A DNA stretch of 64,000 bases from assembly GCA_963826695.1 (NCBI GenBank), contig CAWGXZ010000004.1, positions 62,001 through 126,000 on the forward strand. The letters are read 5' to 3'. Below, one piece after another: positions 45,427-54,287 of this stretch. Below the pieces are notes generated by a model, which ran no database searches, was not told the origin of the DNA, and saw only the letters and a program-made list of their open reading frames with translations. Numbering within the stretch: position 1 is the stretch's first letter; each line of letters opens with the position of its first letter. The stretch is from CAWGXZ01 sp963826695 (GTDB lineage: Bacteria > Pseudomonadota > Gammaproteobacteria > Burkholderiales > Burkholderiaceae_C). The translations under genes were made by a program, and so were the position numbers.

Positions 45427-46224
45427 TCAGTCGCAGCGGGCGGTCATGCCGCCGTCGACCACGATCTCGGTGCCGGTGACGAAGCGGGCTTCGTCGCTTG
45501 CGAGGAACAGCACGGCACTCGCGGTGTCGCGGCCGTCGCCCATGAAGCCGAGGGGAATGCGCTTCTGCCGCTGCGCCAGCAGCGCGTCGACATCGCCGCC
45601 GGCACGCTGCTTCGCCAGCCGCACCTCGACCATCGGGGTGTGCAGCTGCCCGGGAACCACGCTGTTCACGCGCACGCCGTCCGGGGCGTGCTGCACCGCG
45701 ATGACGCGCGACATGTGGATCACGCCCGCCTTCGTCGCCGCATAGGCCACCTGCGCCGCGCCGGTCCAGCGCAGGCCGGAGGCAGACGCGATGTTGACGA
45801 TCGCGCCGGCACGCTTGGCGATCAACGTCGGCAGCACGTGCTTGCAGGTGAGGAACACGCTCTTCAGGTTGATGTCCACCTGCGTGTCCCACACCTCCTC
45901 GGACATGTCGATCGGGCCGCCCGCAGCCGAGCCACCGACGTTGTTCACCAGCACGTCGATGGTGCCGAAGCGCTCCAGGCAGGCCTGGGCCATGGCCTGG
46001 ACCGATGCGCCTTGGGTCACGTCGCAGGCGAACGGGACGATCGAGTCACGCGCGGCGCCGGCGCGCTCCAGCGTCTCCTCCAGGCGTGCCATGTCGCGGT
46101 CCACCGCAAAGACCTTCGCGCCCTCTTCGGCCAGCCGCACGGCAATGGCCCGGCCGTTGCCCCAGCCGGAGCCGACACAGCCGGCGCCGGTGACGATGGC
46201 CACCTTGTTCTCGAATCGAAGCAT
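45427..46224 (-). CDS. Short-chain dehydrogenase/reductase (SDR)
   Basis: 265 residues. Rossmann motif with an insertion GAGCVGSGWGNGRAIA, then NNVGGSAAGG and active site Ser/Tyr/Lys in NIASASGLRW ... YAATKAGVIHMSR. C-terminus EIVVDGGMTARCD. The NNVG form and the GSGWGNGRA glycine region are shared with the SDR at 47040-47849, so these two are closer to each other than to the middle one. NAD(P) oxidoreductase of unknown substrate. Confidence 0.93.
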   Translation of the reverse strand: MLRFENKVAIVTGAGCVGSGWGNGRAIAVRLAEEGAKVFAVDRDMARLEETLERAGAARDSIVPFACDVTQGASVQAMAQACLERFGTIDVLVNNVGGSAAGGPIDMSEEVWDTQVDINLKSVFLTCKHVLPTLIAKRAGAIVNIASASGLRWTGAAQVAYAATKAGVIHMSRVIAVQHAPDGVRVNSVVPGQLHTPMVEVRLAKQRAGGDVDALLAQRQKRIPLGFMGDGRDTASAVLFLASDEARFVTGTEIVVDGGMTARCD

Positions 46225-46242
46225 GGGTTCTCCAGGAAAGGG

Positions 46243-47037
46243 TCAGACGACCATCGGCGTGGTCGCGCCGTCGACGGCGACGATCGCGCCGTTGACATAG
46301 CTCGCCCGCGGCGAGGCCAGGAAGACCGCCACGTCGGCGATCTCGTCGGGACGCGCCGGGCGTCCCATCGGAAGCTTGTCGCCGGGCAAGCCCGGGGCGG
46401 GGCGGCCTTCGCTTTGCGCGAGGCGCGCCTCGGCGTCCAGGCGCTGGCGCAGCCGGTCCGTCAGCACCTGCCCGGGGTTGATGGCATTGATGCGCACGCC
46501 GCGCCCTGCGTACGCCGAGGCCAGCCCGGCGCTCACCAGCATCAGGGCGGCGTTGGCGGCGCCGCCGGCCAGGTGCGTCGGGTTGGCGACCTTGCCGCCC
46601 GCACCGATCACGTTGATGACGGCACCGCTGCGCCGCTCGCCCATGCGCTTGACCGCGGGGTCCATCATGTGCAGATAGGCGAAGTATTTGGCCTGCATGG
46701 CCTCGTGCCATGCGGCGGCATCCAGCTCCGCGAACGGCGTGCGCCTGGCGGCGCCGGCGCAGTTCACCAGCACGTCGAGCGGCCCGTGCGCGGCTTCGGC
46801 CGCGTCGAGCGCGTCGAGCGCAGCCGCGGCGTCACGCAGGTTTGCGGCGAAGCAAGCGACGCGGGCGCCGGGCGTCTGCGCACGCAGGCGCGACGCCGCT
46901 TCATCGAGCGCCGCGGCGTCGCGTGCCACCAGGCTGATCACGGCGCCCTCGGCGAGGAAACCCTGGGCACAGGCGAAGCCGATGCCCTTGCTGCCGCCAG
47001 TGACCAGCACATGGCGTCCGGAAAGCTGAAGGTCCAT
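46243..47037 (-). CDS. SDR family protein with degenerate active site
   Basis: 264 residues. Cofactor-binding motif TGGSKGIGFACAQ and NCAGAARRTPF are intact. At the catalytic YxxxK position the sequence is NPTHLAGGAANAALML, so Tyr is replaced by His and no Lys follows at the usual distance. This fits a subgroup of SDRs with GGAANAAL in this place, in which the YxxxK is not conserved. Activity may be altered or lost. It sits between two ordinary SDRs. Confidence 0.9.
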   Translation of the reverse strand: MDLQLSGRHVLVTGGSKGIGFACAQGFLAEGAVISLVARDAAALDEAASRLRAQTPGARVACFAANLRDAAAALDALDAAEAAHGPLDVLVNCAGAARRTPFAELDAAAWHEAMQAKYFAYLHMMDPAVKRMGERRSGAVINVIGAGGKVANPTHLAGGAANAALMLVSAGLASAYAGRGVRINAINPGQVLTDRLRQRLDAEARLAQSEGRPAPGLPGDKLPMGRPARPDEIADVAVFLASPRASYVNGAIVAVDGATTPMVV

Positions 47038-47039
47038 GG

Positions 47040-47849
47040 TCAGCCCCGCTTGACGAGCAGGCCGCCGTCGACCGGCAGCAGCACGCCGGTGACGTAGCGC
47101 GCCTCATCCGAAGCCAGGAACACGGCGGCATTCGCGACGTCCCAGGCGGTGCCCATGCGGCGCATCGGCACCAGCGCATCGCGCTCGGCGCGCACCACTT
47201 CCGGCGGCACGCCACGCTCCCTGGCGCGGCGCTCGATCGCCATCGGCGTGTCGATCAGGCCCGGCAGGATGGCGTTGGCGCGGACGCCGTGCTCGGCGTT
47301 CTCCATCGCGATGTGCTGCGTCATCGTGTTGACCGCGCCCTTGCTCGTCTTGTAGGTGATCGTCGGCCGAGCGGCGAGCGAGGCCGTCGACGAGATGTTG
47401 ACGATCGCGCCGGACTTCTGCGCGATCATCTGCGGCAGCACATGCTTGCAGGTCATGAACATGCCCTTGAGGTTCATGTCCATCAGCGCCTCCCAGACGG
47501 CCACGTCGAGGTCCACGGTCTTGCGGTCGCCGCCCGAGCGGCCGACGTTGTTGTGCAGCACGTCGATGCGACCGTAGCGCTGCACGCAGGTGTCGGCGAT
47601 GCGCTTGCAGTCTTCTTCGCGGGTGATGTCGGCGGCAAGCAAGGAAGCCTGTTGGCCGTGCTGCTTCACGGCGTCCAGCGTGTCCTGCGCCCAGGCCTCG
47701 TTGATGTCCACCAGCAGCAGCGTGGCGCCTTCCTCGGCGTAACGCTCCGCCGCGGCGCGGCCGTTGCCCAGGGTTGCGCCCGGCTGCTGGCCGGCGCCCA
47801 CGATGATCGCCACCTTGCCCTGCAGGCGGCCGCCTTGCGCTTTGGTCAT
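47040..47849 (-). CDS. Short-chain dehydrogenase/reductase (SDR)
   Basis: 269 residues. Glycine motif VGAGQQPGATLGNGRAAAE, NNVGRSGGD, and an intact catalytic set SSTASLAARPTITYKTSKGA. C-terminus LPVDGGLLVKRG. First SDR gene after the Bug receptor at 47884 in transcription order (minus strand), 2 bases before the middle SDR. Substrate unknown. Confidence 0.93.
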   Translation of the reverse strand: MTKAQGGRLQGKVAIIVGAGQQPGATLGNGRAAAERYAEEGATLLLVDINEAWAQDTLDAVKQHGQQASLLAADITREEDCKRIADTCVQRYGRIDVLHNNVGRSGGDRKTVDLDVAVWEALMDMNLKGMFMTCKHVLPQMIAQKSGAIVNISSTASLAARPTITYKTSKGAVNTMTQHIAMENAEHGVRANAILPGLIDTPMAIERRARERGVPPEVVRAERDALVPMRRMGTAWDVANAAVFLASDEARYVTGVLLPVDGGLLVKRG

Positions 47850-47883
47850 GTCTGTCCTTGTTGCTGCAGGATGCGTGCGGCGT

Positions 47884-48897
47884 TCAATCGATCGTCACCT
47901 TGGCGGCGACCACCACCTTGCGCCAGCGCGACTCCTCGGCGCGCACGTAGCGGGTCAGTTCCTCGGGCGAGGTCGGCGCGGCGATGAGCCCTTCACTGGC
48001 CACGCGGTCGCGGAAGAGCGGTGAATCGATGGCACGGCGCACGGCTGTGTTGAGGCGTGCGACGACCTCGGGGGGCGTGCCGCCGCTGGCGAACACCGCG
48101 TACCAGACTTCGGCTTCGTAACCCGGCACGCCGGATTCGGCGATCGTCGGTACCTGCGGCCACGAAGGTGACCGGGCTTGCGAGGTCACGGCCAGCGCGC
48201 GCATCTTGCCGCTCTCGACGAACTTTCCGGCGCCTGCCGCGGTGGCGAACACCAGGTCGATCTGCCCGCCCAGCAAGTCGGTGTACGCCGGGCCGGCGCC
48301 GCGGTACGGCACGTGCGTGATGTCGACCTTGGCCATCAGCTTGAACAGCTCGCCCGCGAGGTGCACCGCCGTGCCGTTGCCCGACGAGCCATAGTTGAGC
48401 TTGCCCGGGTTGGCGCGTGCCGCATCGATCACGTCCTTGACGCTGCGGTACGGCTTGTCCGGGTGCGTCACGAGCATGTTCGGGCCGCGGGCGATCAGCG
48501 AAATGTCGGCGAAGGACTTCTCCGTGCTGTACGGCAGGCCTTTCACCAGGCTGCTGTTGATCGCATGCGCCGAGGTGGTGACCAGCAGCGTGTAGCCGTC
48601 GGCAGGCGCCTTGGCGACCATGTCCGAACCGATCACCGTGCCGGCGCCCGGCTTGTTGTCGATGATCACCGGCTGGCCCAGCTCGCGCGCCATGCCTTCG
48701 GCGACGGTGCGCGCGACCAGGTCGGTGCCGCCACCGGGCGTGAACGGCACGACGATGCGGATCGGCCGCGACGGGAAGGTGCCCTGGGCGGCCGCGCGCC
48801 CGGAGGCCAGGACCAGCAACGAGGGACCGGCCAGCGAAGCGGCGCCCGCCACCATCGACGTGATCAGTCGGCGCTTGCCGTGATCCGGGATGCTCAT
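47884..48897 (-). CDS. Bug-family (TctC) tripartite tricarboxylate receptor
   Basis: 337 residues from ATG at 48897 (MSIPDHGKRRLITSMVAG). The signal peptide starts with a twin-arginine-like KRR pair and ends SGRAAAQGTFPSRP. Marks: VVPFTPGGGTDLVART, PADGYTLLVTT, NYGSSGNGTAVHLAGELF, YRGAGPAYTDLLGGQID. First gene of the SDR operon; a LysR gene is immediately upstream on the same strand. Confidence 0.95.
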   Translation of the reverse strand: MSIPDHGKRRLITSMVAGAASLAGPSLLVLASGRAAAQGTFPSRPIRIVVPFTPGGGTDLVARTVAEGMARELGQPVIIDNKPGAGTVIGSDMVAKAPADGYTLLVTTSAHAINSSLVKGLPYSTEKSFADISLIARGPNMLVTHPDKPYRSVKDVIDAARANPGKLNYGSSGNGTAVHLAGELFKLMAKVDITHVPYRGAGPAYTDLLGGQIDLVFATAAGAGKFVESGKMRALAVTSQARSPSWPQVPTIAESGVPGYEAEVWYAVFASGGTPPEVVARLNTAVRRAIDSPLFRDRVASEGLIAAPTSPEELTRYVRAEESRWRKVVVAAKVTID

Positions 48898-49004
48898 GTG
48901 TTTGTCTCCGTTGGAGTCGCGGTTCACTTCGCCGCGGCAGGCCCGCAGTCTAGGCCGGCAGACTCGTGCCGCTATGACGTTTCGGAAAGCTTGCGTTTCC
49001 CGAA

Positions 49005-49883
49005 TCAGGCAGGCAGGAGATGCTCCAACAAAGCTTTCACCTGGGATGAAAGCGCCTGGGGGTCGCGCACGCAAACGAAGAGATGCCGCTCGGCCCACGG
49101 GTCGATCAGCGGCACCACCACCAGCCCCATGCGCCCGACGTAGTTGCCGGCAATGCCTTCCGGCATCACCGCAAGGCCCAGCCCTTCGCGCACCATCGCA
49201 CAACGGGCCTCCGGATTGGAGACCTGCGCCCGCACCCGGACCGGCCGGGTCACGGTCGCACCCGCGAGCGTCAGGAATTCAGCGAGGCTGTGCCGCGGGA
49301 AGTTGCCGAGGAAGTCGTGGTCGAGCGCATCGTTGAAGCGCATTCCCTTGCGGTGCGACAGCGGGTGGCCCACGGGCACCACCAGTCCGATCCGGTCACG
49401 CCGGTAAGGCAGCGAGACGACGCCCGACGCAGGGTGCTCGGCGTGATAGATGCCGAGATCGGCCTGCCCGTCGGCGACCAGCCGAGGCACGTCGTAGCTG
49501 AAGGCCTCCAGCAGATCCACCCGCGCGCCGGGCATCTTGCGCGCGAACGAGCTGATTTCCGTGGGCAGGAACTGCAGCACGGTGGAGGAATTGGCAACCA
49601 GTCGAATGCTGGGTACGCCGCCACTCGAATACGCGGTGAGCGAATCGCGCGCCTGGGCGACCGTGCGCAGGATCGTCTTCGCCTGCTGGTACAGCACCAC
49701 CCCGGCCGGCGTCGGCTCGACGCCGCGGCCATGGCGCAGCAGCAGGGTCGTCCCGAGCCGGCGCTCGAGTTCCGAGATGCGCTTGCTTGCCGCGGAGGTG
49801 ACGACGTGCACCCGCTCGGCGGCGCGCGACAGGCTCTTTTCCTCGACGGCTGCGACCAGAATTTCGAGGGAAACGAGGTCCAT
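49005..49883 (-). CDS. LysR family transcriptional regulator
   Basis: 292 residues from ATG at 49883 (MDLVSLEILVAAVEEKSLSR); an upstream in-frame start adds 24 Arg/Gly-rich residues without family likeness. Helix-turn-helix near residues 18-40 (AAERVHVVTSAASKRISELE), then the substrate-binding domain (LGIYHAEHPASGVVSLPYRR). It precedes a Bug receptor and SDR genes on the same strand and may control them. Confidence 0.93.
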   Translation of the reverse strand: MDLVSLEILVAAVEEKSLSRAAERVHVVTSAASKRISELERRLGTTLLLRHGRGVEPTPAGVVLYQQAKTILRTVAQARDSLTAYSSGGVPSIRLVANSSTVLQFLPTEISSFARKMPGARVDLLEAFSYDVPRLVADGQADLGIYHAEHPASGVVSLPYRRDRIGLVVPVGHPLSHRKGMRFNDALDHDFLGNFPRHSLAEFLTLAGATVTRPVRVRAQVSNPEARCAMVREGLGLAVMPEGIAGNYVGRMGLVVVPLIDPWAERHLFVCVRDPQALSSQVKALLEHLLPA

Positions 49884-49951
49884 GTCGGCATTGTCGCCAG
49901 CACCCGAAGGCCCCGTCCGTTCCCGGCGTCGCCTGCCGCCAGGGGCCGCGG

Positions 49952-50914
49952 TCAACCGGGAACGCGCTGCCCGGCTCCCCGGGCATTGCGGCCGTGCTTG
50001 GCAGTGGCTGCAGGTGCAGGCGATAGCGCAATCTCGCCGAAGAAGTCGTACAGCTGCTGCGCCGCAGGCGACAGGCTTCGGCCGCGCCGCCGGATCAGTC
50101 CCAGCACACGGGTCACCACCGGTTCCTCCAGCGGGATGCTGACCAGCAGCGGGTGATCGTGCGCAGGCATCGCCAGCGCCGGCACGGCAGCCACGCCCAG
50201 GCCCGCCTCGACCAGGCCGAGCAGCGTCGTCACGTGCTGGGCCTCGTACAGGACCTGCGGACGGCCCGCCACGCCCGCCAGCGCCTGATCGATCAGCAAA
50301 CGGTTGCCCGACGCCTTGCCGACGGTGATGAAGTCATAGGCGGCGAGATCCTTCCAGCTGACGCGGCGCCGGCGCGCCAGTGGATGATCACGGCGGCAGG
50401 CGGCGACGAAGCGCTCCTCGTGCAGTCGCTCGAACTCGATGTCCGGCTCCTGGCTGCCGATGAAGTTCAGGCCGAAATCCGCCTGCCCACGCGACACCGC
50501 TGCCAGCACCTCGTTCGCGCTCGCATCGAAGACCTTGACGCGGATCTTCGGATACCGCTCGTGGTAGCGGCGGATCACCTGCGAGAGGAAGTAGTAGACC
50601 GTCGACGGCACGCAGGCGATCGTGACCTCGCCCATCCGCGTCGCGGTGATGTCCTTGATGCCGAGCAGCGTCGCGTCGAGTTCATCGAGCATCGCCTCGA
50701 CCTTGCGCGCGAAGTCGCGGCCGACGGCAGTCAGCGTGACGCGTCGGGTCGTGCGGTCGAGCAGCTTGACGCCGAGCGCTTCCTCGAGTTTCTCGATGCG
50801 CCGGCTGAATGCGGGCTGCGAGATGTTCATCGCTTCGGCGGCCTTGCGGAAGTTCGAAAGCCCGGCCACTGCGCGAAAGGACTGCAGGTCGTTCAGGTCG
50901 AAGTTCAGTGCCAT
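49952..50914 (-). CDS. LysR family transcriptional regulator of the dicarboxylate operon
   Basis: 320 residues. Helix-turn-helix FRKAAEAMNISQPAFSRRIE near residues 22-45, followed by an effector domain (FGLNFIGSQEPDIEFERLHE). It is divergent from the PrpF/Bug/porin/MaoC/CaiB/CitE operon with 112 bases between. A perfect inverted repeat there is a probable binding site. It is closest in style to CynR/NocR-type regulators; the inducer is presumably the imported acid or its CoA ester. Confidence 0.94.
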   Translation of the reverse strand: MALNFDLNDLQSFRAVAGLSNFRKAAEAMNISQPAFSRRIEKLEEALGVKLLDRTTRRVTLTAVGRDFARKVEAMLDELDATLLGIKDITATRMGEVTIACVPSTVYYFLSQVIRRYHERYPKIRVKVFDASANEVLAAVSRGQADFGLNFIGSQEPDIEFERLHEERFVAACRRDHPLARRRRVSWKDLAAYDFITVGKASGNRLLIDQALAGVAGRPQVLYEAQHVTTLLGLVEAGLGVAAVPALAMPAHDHPLLVSIPLEEPVVTRVLGLIRRRGRSLSPAAQQLYDFFGEIALSPAPAATAKHGRNARGAGQRVPG

Positions 50915-50950
50915 CGGGAATACCCTTAGAACCGCAGTCTCGCTGCTCTT

Positions 50951-50973
50951 ATTGATGCGCGCAAAGCATCAAT
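50951..50973. promoter_or_regulatory. Perfect inverted repeat, probable LysR operator
   Basis: ATTGATGC-GCGCAAA-GCATCAAT: perfect 8-base arms with a 7-base spacer, containing the T-N11-A spacing typical of LysR sites. It is 37 bases upstream of the LysR start and 54 bases upstream of the PrpF-type start, in the only gap between them. Confidence 0.7.
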
Positions 50974-51026
50974 CCATTCTAAGCACGCAATTGACCGGAC
51001 GGCCGCGACTCACGATCATCGCGGCC

Positions 51027-53105
51027 ATGCCATCCCAGTCCATCACCCTCCCTTGCGTCCTGATGCGTGCCGGAACCTCGCGCGGGCCGTTCTTCCTGCG
51101 CGAATGGTTGCCGCTCGACGACCTCGCCCGGGACCAGGCACTGATCGGCGCCATCGGTGCGTCCGACCTGCTGCAACTCGACGGCGTCGGCGGTGGCAGC
51201 ACGCTGACGAGCAAGGTTGCGATCGTGTCGCGATCGACGCATCCCGACTGCGACGTCGACTACCTTTTCGCGCAGGTCGGCGTCGGCCAGCAGTCGGTCG
51301 ATACACGGCCCAATTGCGGCAACATGCTGTCCGGTGTCGGGCCGTTCGCGATCGAGCAGGGGCTGGTCGCAGCCGAGGACGGCGTGACCACCGTCCGGGT
51401 GTTCAACGTCAACACCCGCTCGCGCATCGAGGTCACGGTGCAGACGCCCGGCCGGCGCGTGCGCTACGACGGTGAGACGCGCATCGACGGCGTCGCCGGC
51501 ACCGCCGCACCGATCCATCTGAACTTTCTCGATGCCTGGGGCGCGGTCACGGGTTCGGTCTTTCCGACCGGCAGCCGCATCGACCTCATCGACGGCGTCG
51601 AGGCAACCTGCATCGACGCCGCGATGCCGCTGATGATCGTGCGCGCTGCCGACCTCGGCGTCAGCGGTCGTGAAACGCCGGGCGAACTCGATGCGCACCC
51701 GGGCTTGCTGCCGCGTCTCGAACAGCTGCGCCGCCAGGCCGGCGAGCGGATGGGCCTGGGCGACGTGTCGAACAGCGTCATTCCGAAACCGGTGCTGGTC
51801 AGCGCAGGCGACGCCCCCGACAGCATCACCTCGCGCTACTTCACGCCGAAGCGCTGTCACGCCTCGCATGCAGTGACCGGCGCAATCGGTGTGGCGACCG
51901 CCTTTGCGCTGCCCGGCACCGTCGCCAGCAGCAAGGAGCCCGCGACCGGCGCCCGCGACCTCGTCGTGCTGCACCCCCAGGGCCGCATCGACGTGGCCGT
52001 CCAGATCGAAGGCGTCGGCGATGCGGCGAGCGTTCAGCGTGCCGCTCTCGTGCGCACCGCGCGAAAGATTTTGCAGGGCGACCTGCACATCCCGAGTTAC
52101 GTGTTTTCCAAACCCCCACCAGGAGACGAAGAAGTGAACCTATTGATCGCCCCCATCGTTGCGGCCGGCCTGCTTGCCGTCGCACCCGCCCACGCGCAGA
52201 CCCCGGCTGCCTACCCCACCAAGACGATCACGATCGTCGTGCCGACGGCCGCCGGCGGCGCCAACGACGCAATGGCCCGCACCATTGCCCAGAAGCTCGG
52301 CCCGATGCTCGGCCAGACGATCATCATCGACAACCGGGCTGGCGCGAACGGCTCGATCGCCAGCGAGTTCGTCGCCCGCGCCACGCCGGACGGCCATACG
52401 CTGATGCTGGGCTACATCGCAACCCACGCCATGAACCCGGCGCTGCAGAAACTCCGCTACGACCCCGTTGCCGACTTCGAACCGGTCGGCCTCGTGGGCT
52501 ACTCGCCGACCTTGATGGTTGCCAACACCAAGGTTCCGGTCAAGGACGTGAGGGACCTGGTGGCGCAGCTGAAGGCCAAGCCTGACAAGTACTCCTATGC
52601 GTCTGCAGGCAGTGGAACGGCGCCGCATTTCGCCGCCGAGCTGTTCAAGCTGAGCTCCGGCACCGTCATGCTGCACGTGCCCTACAAGGGTTCGGCGCCG
52701 GCGGTCAGCGACACCATCGGTGGCCAGACGCAGTTCATGTTCCCCAGCCTCTTCACCGCGCTGCCGTTCGTCAAGTCGGGCAAGCTGCGCGCGCTCGCCG
52801 TCGCCGGCCCGAAGCGGTCGTCGAGCATGCCCGACGTGCCGACGTTGAAGGAGGCGGGGGTCGACGGCGTCGACGTCACGCAGTGGTATGCCATCTTCGC
52901 GCCGGGCAAGACCCCCAAGCCGGTGGTCGACAAGCTCAACAAGGCGATCAACGAGGTGCTGGCCGACAAGGAAGTGATCAAGCGCATGGAGGACCATGGC
53001 GCCGATGTCGAGACCGGTTCCCCGGAGCAGCTGCGCGCGCTGGTTTCGTCGGAGCTGACGAAGTGGAAGCGCGTCGTGCAGCAAGCCAAGCTGACCGCCG
53101 ACTGA
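51027..53105 (+). CDS. PrpF-type isomerase reading in frame into a Bug receptor
   Basis: 692-residue open frame from ATG at 51027. Residues 1-370 form a PrpF/4-oxalomesaconate tautomerase-like protein (MPSQSITLPCVLMRAGTSRG, VDTRPNCGNMLSGVGPFA, SRYFTPKRCHASHAVTGAIG), normal length for the family. It should end soon after HIPSYVFSK, but no stop occurs in frame and it continues into the Bug receptor listed at 52134. A shift of one base would instead end it at TGA 52135-52137, overlapping the receptor GTG by 4 bases. So either a true fusion or an indel near 52100. PrpF proteins isomerise C=C bonds of aconitate-type acids. Confidence 0.85.
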   Translation: MPSQSITLPCVLMRAGTSRGPFFLREWLPLDDLARDQALIGAIGASDLLQLDGVGGGSTLTSKVAIVSRSTHPDCDVDYLFAQVGVGQQSVDTRPNCGNMLSGVGPFAIEQGLVAAEDGVTTVRVFNVNTRSRIEVTVQTPGRRVRYDGETRIDGVAGTAAPIHLNFLDAWGAVTGSVFPTGSRIDLIDGVEATCIDAAMPLMIVRAADLGVSGRETPGELDAHPGLLPRLEQLRRQAGERMGLGDVSNSVIPKPVLVSAGDAPDSITSRYFTPKRCHASHAVTGAIGVATAFALPGTVASSKEPATGARDLVVLHPQGRIDVAVQIEGVGDAASVQRAALVRTARKILQGDLHIPSYVFSKPPPGDEEVNLLIAPIVAAGLLAVAPAHAQTPAAYPTKTITIVVPTAAGGANDAMARTIAQKLGPMLGQTIIIDNRAGANGSIASEFVARATPDGHTLMLGYIATHAMNPALQKLRYDPVADFEPVGLVGYSPTLMVANTKVPVKDVRDLVAQLKAKPDKYSYASAGSGTAPHFAAELFKLSSGTVMLHVPYKGSAPAVSDTIGGQTQFMFPSLFTALPFVKSGKLRALAVAGPKRSSSMPDVPTLKEAGVDGVDVTQWYAIFAPGKTPKPVVDKLNKAINEVLADKEVIKRMEDHGADVETGSPEQLRALVSSELTKWKRVVQQAKLTAD
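52134..53105 (+). CDS. Bug-family (TctC) receptor, second half of the fused frame
   Basis: If translated separately, a 323-residue Bug receptor from GTG at 52134, with AGGAG about 10 bases ahead. The signal peptide (residues 1-21, VAAGLLAVAPAHAQ) is followed by family marks IVVPTAAGGANDAMARTIA, PDGHTLMLGYI, YASAGSGTAPHFAAELFK and YKGSAPAVSDTIGGQTQ. The ribosome binding site and internal signal peptide argue that separate synthesis happens whether or not the upstream gene is fused. Likely binds a di- or tricarboxylate for the downstream pathway. Confidence 0.8.
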   Translation: MNLLIAPIVAAGLLAVAPAHAQTPAAYPTKTITIVVPTAAGGANDAMARTIAQKLGPMLGQTIIIDNRAGANGSIASEFVARATPDGHTLMLGYIATHAMNPALQKLRYDPVADFEPVGLVGYSPTLMVANTKVPVKDVRDLVAQLKAKPDKYSYASAGSGTAPHFAAELFKLSSGTVMLHVPYKGSAPAVSDTIGGQTQFMFPSLFTALPFVKSGKLRALAVAGPKRSSSMPDVPTLKEAGVDGVDVTQWYAIFAPGKTPKPVVDKLNKAINEVLADKEVIKRMEDHGADVETGSPEQLRALVSSELTKWKRVVQQAKLTAD

Positions 53106-53159
53106 GCGCATCATGCGCATCCCCAAACCGCCCTACCGACACGTCGACTGCAACCAGCC

Positions 53160-54260
53160 ATGAAAAAATTCATCGAACCCCACCTGCAACTTGCTGGCCT
53201 CATCGTCGTCGCCCTCGGCGGCACGAGCTTCGTGCCGGTCCAGGCGCAAAGCAGCGTCACCGTCTTCGGCATCATGGACTCTGCCGCGCGCCACGTCGAC
53301 AACGAGGGCCGAGGCAGCATCGCCTCGCTGGTCAGCGGCTCCAACTCGACCAGTCGCCTGGGCTTTCGCGGCACCGAAGACCTGGGTGGCGGCCTGAGTG
53401 CGGGCTTCCACCTCGAGCACGGCTTGCTGCTCGACACCGGCACGCCAGCCTCGGCAACCCAGTTCTGGGACCGGCGAGCGACGGTCAGTCTGGTCAGCAA
53501 GCCTTATGGCGAGATTCGCGCCGGCCGCGACTTCGTGCCGAGCTATGTGAACTGGACCCGCTTCGACCCCTTCAGCTATGTCGGCGTTGCGGGCGCCAAC
53601 AACTTCATCAACGCCACGCCGCTCGGCCCGATTCGCTCGGCCTTCGGCGCCGGCGGCAACACCACCGTGCGCTCGAGCAACTCGGTGCAGTACCTGCTGC
53701 CGGGGGATCTGGGCGGACTGGAAGGCCACGTGATGGTCGCGGCGGGGGAGGGCGGAACCGCGGCAGCGGGTCAGCACAAGCTGGTCGGGATGCGGCTCGG
53801 TTACGTCACGTCGAACTACGGTATTTCCGCGGCCCACACCCGCAGCGAGAACGACCTGACGGTCGCCGGCGCTCACAAGGACAGCGCGATCGGCGGCAAC
53901 GTGCTCATCGGCAACGTCAACCTGACCGCGGCCTATCGCCAGTTCGAGTACGGCCAGGCCAAGCAGAGCAACTTGCTGATCGGTGCCGTGGCTGCGGTCG
54001 GGGCGGGCCAGATCAAGGCCTCGTGGCACCGCGTCAACCTCAAGGGACGAGTCGGTGCGACGGGGATCGATGCCAACGACGCAACGCAGCTCGGCCTCGG
54101 CTATGTGTACAACTTGTCCAAGCGCACGGCGCTGTACACCACGGCCTCGCGCATCGACAACAAGGGCGCGGCGACTTTCGTGATCCCGGGCGGGCCGGCC
54201 GGCATCGCGGGTGGCCGCAATTCGACCGGCTACGAGGCCGGCCTGCGCCACACCTTCTGA
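53160..54260 (+). CDS. Outer membrane porin, betaproteobacterial type
   Basis: 366 residues. Signal peptide about 1-31 ending FVPVQAQ. The mature start SSVTVFGIMDSAARHVDNEG and NSTSRLGFRGTEDLGGGLSA are typical of Gram-negative porins of Burkholderiales, as are AGRDFVPSYVNW and the terminal strand GYEAGLRHTF with C-terminal Phe. 54 bases after the Bug receptor, so it probably admits the same acid through the outer membrane. Confidence 0.94.
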   Translation: MKKFIEPHLQLAGLIVVALGGTSFVPVQAQSSVTVFGIMDSAARHVDNEGRGSIASLVSGSNSTSRLGFRGTEDLGGGLSAGFHLEHGLLLDTGTPASATQFWDRRATVSLVSKPYGEIRAGRDFVPSYVNWTRFDPFSYVGVAGANNFINATPLGPIRSAFGAGGNTTVRSSNSVQYLLPGDLGGLEGHVMVAAGEGGTAAAGQHKLVGMRLGYVTSNYGISAAHTRSENDLTVAGAHKDSAIGGNVLIGNVNLTAAYRQFEYGQAKQSNLLIGAVAAVGAGQIKASWHRVNLKGRVGATGIDANDATQLGLGYVYNLSKRTALYTTASRIDNKGAATFVIPGGPAGIAGGRNSTGYEAGLRHTF

Positions 54261-54287
54261 CCATCGACCGAGGCGGAGAAACACACC

